Shown piece by piece: positions 13,428-13,611 of a stretch of 13,611 bases of DNA. The notes under the pieces were generated by a model that was given only the letters and a program-made list of their open reading frames with translations, was not told the origin of the DNA and searched no databases. The DNA comes from CAZDGB01 sp964504645 (GTDB lineage Bacteria; Planctomycetota; Planctomycetia; Planctomycetales; Planctomycetaceae), in assembly GCA_964504645.1 (NCBI GenBank), contig CAZDGB010000210.1:1-13611 (forward strand), given 5' to 3'. The position numbers were made by a program, and so were the translations under genes. Numbering within the stretch: position 1 is the first letter of the stretch; each line of letters starts with the position of its first letter.

Positions 13428-13611
13428 ATGCCGGCAACCGACCTGCAGCGCTTCCCATTGCCGATCGGCATTCTGAATATGAATCATCGCGACCAATGGC
13501 GGCCCAGCAAATACGTCTACCAGCGCGGAAAGCTTAAGGCTTCGCGCGACCGGAAAGAAGTCGGCGTAGCCTCGCGGCTGATCGTCGACGCGGTCGCCGC
13601 TCGGTATGACC
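13428..13611 (+). CDS. N-terminal fragment, probable class I methyltransferase of a polysaccharide cluster
   Basis: An open frame begins near 13371 and runs off the window. The ATG at 13428 gives MPATDLQRFPLPIGILNMNH followed by RDQWRPSKYVYQRGKLKASR, then DRKEVGVASRLIVDAVAARY. Alternative starts are GTG at 13383 and ATG at 13479. The pattern W-x-P-S-K-Y/F-V ... G-K-L-x-A-S-x-D ... E-V-G ... S-R-L-I-x-D resembles the N-terminus of class I SAM methyltransferases that I recall from exopolysaccharide clusters of planctomycetes and cyanobacteria. The SAM-binding domain itself would lie beyond the edge, so this cannot be confirmed here. The gene is transcribed away from the glycan genes. Confidence 0.55.
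   Translation, partial: MPATDLQRFPLPIGILNMNHRDQWRPSKYVYQRGKLKASRDRKEVGVASRLIVDAVAARYD

Noticed and set aside
13184..13471. N-terminal extension of the first GT4 gene
   Set aside because: The extra 96 residues are basic and unlike any GT4 start. The ATG at 13183 has a strong ribosome site and a standard N-terminus.

Overview
The window looks like a chromosomal segment of a GC-rich Gram-negative-type bacterium, most likely a planctomycete. The evidence is indirect: GC-rich codon use, families of short palindromic dispersed repeats of a kind I associate with planctomycete genomes, a DevBCA-like exporter led by its own TetR regulator, and small envelope-glycan gene clusters. No rRNA, tRNA, CRISPR array, transposase or integrase is visible, so the assignment is an inference.

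Left part (1-2236, genes on +): a palindromic dispersed repeat, then a metallo-beta-lactamase-fold hydrolase with a plausible sigma70-type promoter and a variant metal motif. Next come a small uncharacterised protein that may belong to DUF6756 and a VOC (glyoxalase/bleomycin-resistance fold) protein. The VOC gene lies between two copies of a short repeat. Its stop codon overlaps that of the convergent YihY gene inside the second copy.

Middle part (2233-7684, genes on -): a YihY/BrkB membrane protein, a six-helix membrane protein of unknown function, and a compact exporter operon transcribed as TetR regulator, FtsX-like permease, ABC ATPase, HlyD-type adaptor. Two junctions in this operon are 4-base ATGA overlaps. 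In front of the TetR gene sits an inverted-repeat operator abutting a sigma70-like -10 element, as expected for autoregulation. The exporter would pump an unidentified substrate out of the cell; no TolC-like outer-membrane partner is encoded here.

Right part (7810-13183, genes on -): an envelope-polysaccharide cluster, transcribed as GT4 glycosyltransferase, Wzy/O-antigen-ligase-like membrane protein, SAM methyltransferase, second GT4 and GT2. Together these could add sugars, polymerise or ligate a glycan and methylate a component. The initiating sugar-phosphate transferase and the flippase are not in the window. A 194-base intergenic region holding four stem-loops separates the first two genes from the last three. 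At the right edge a divergent gene (from 13428, +) begins and runs off the end. I read it as the N-terminus of another polysaccharide-cluster methyltransferase.

The least explained material is the set of short repeats at 1697-1756, 2225-2260, 3120-3157, 3210-3247 and 10472-10541. They sit exactly at gene ends and supply stop codons. In one case they form a near-perfect 38-base inverted pair around a possible promoter.
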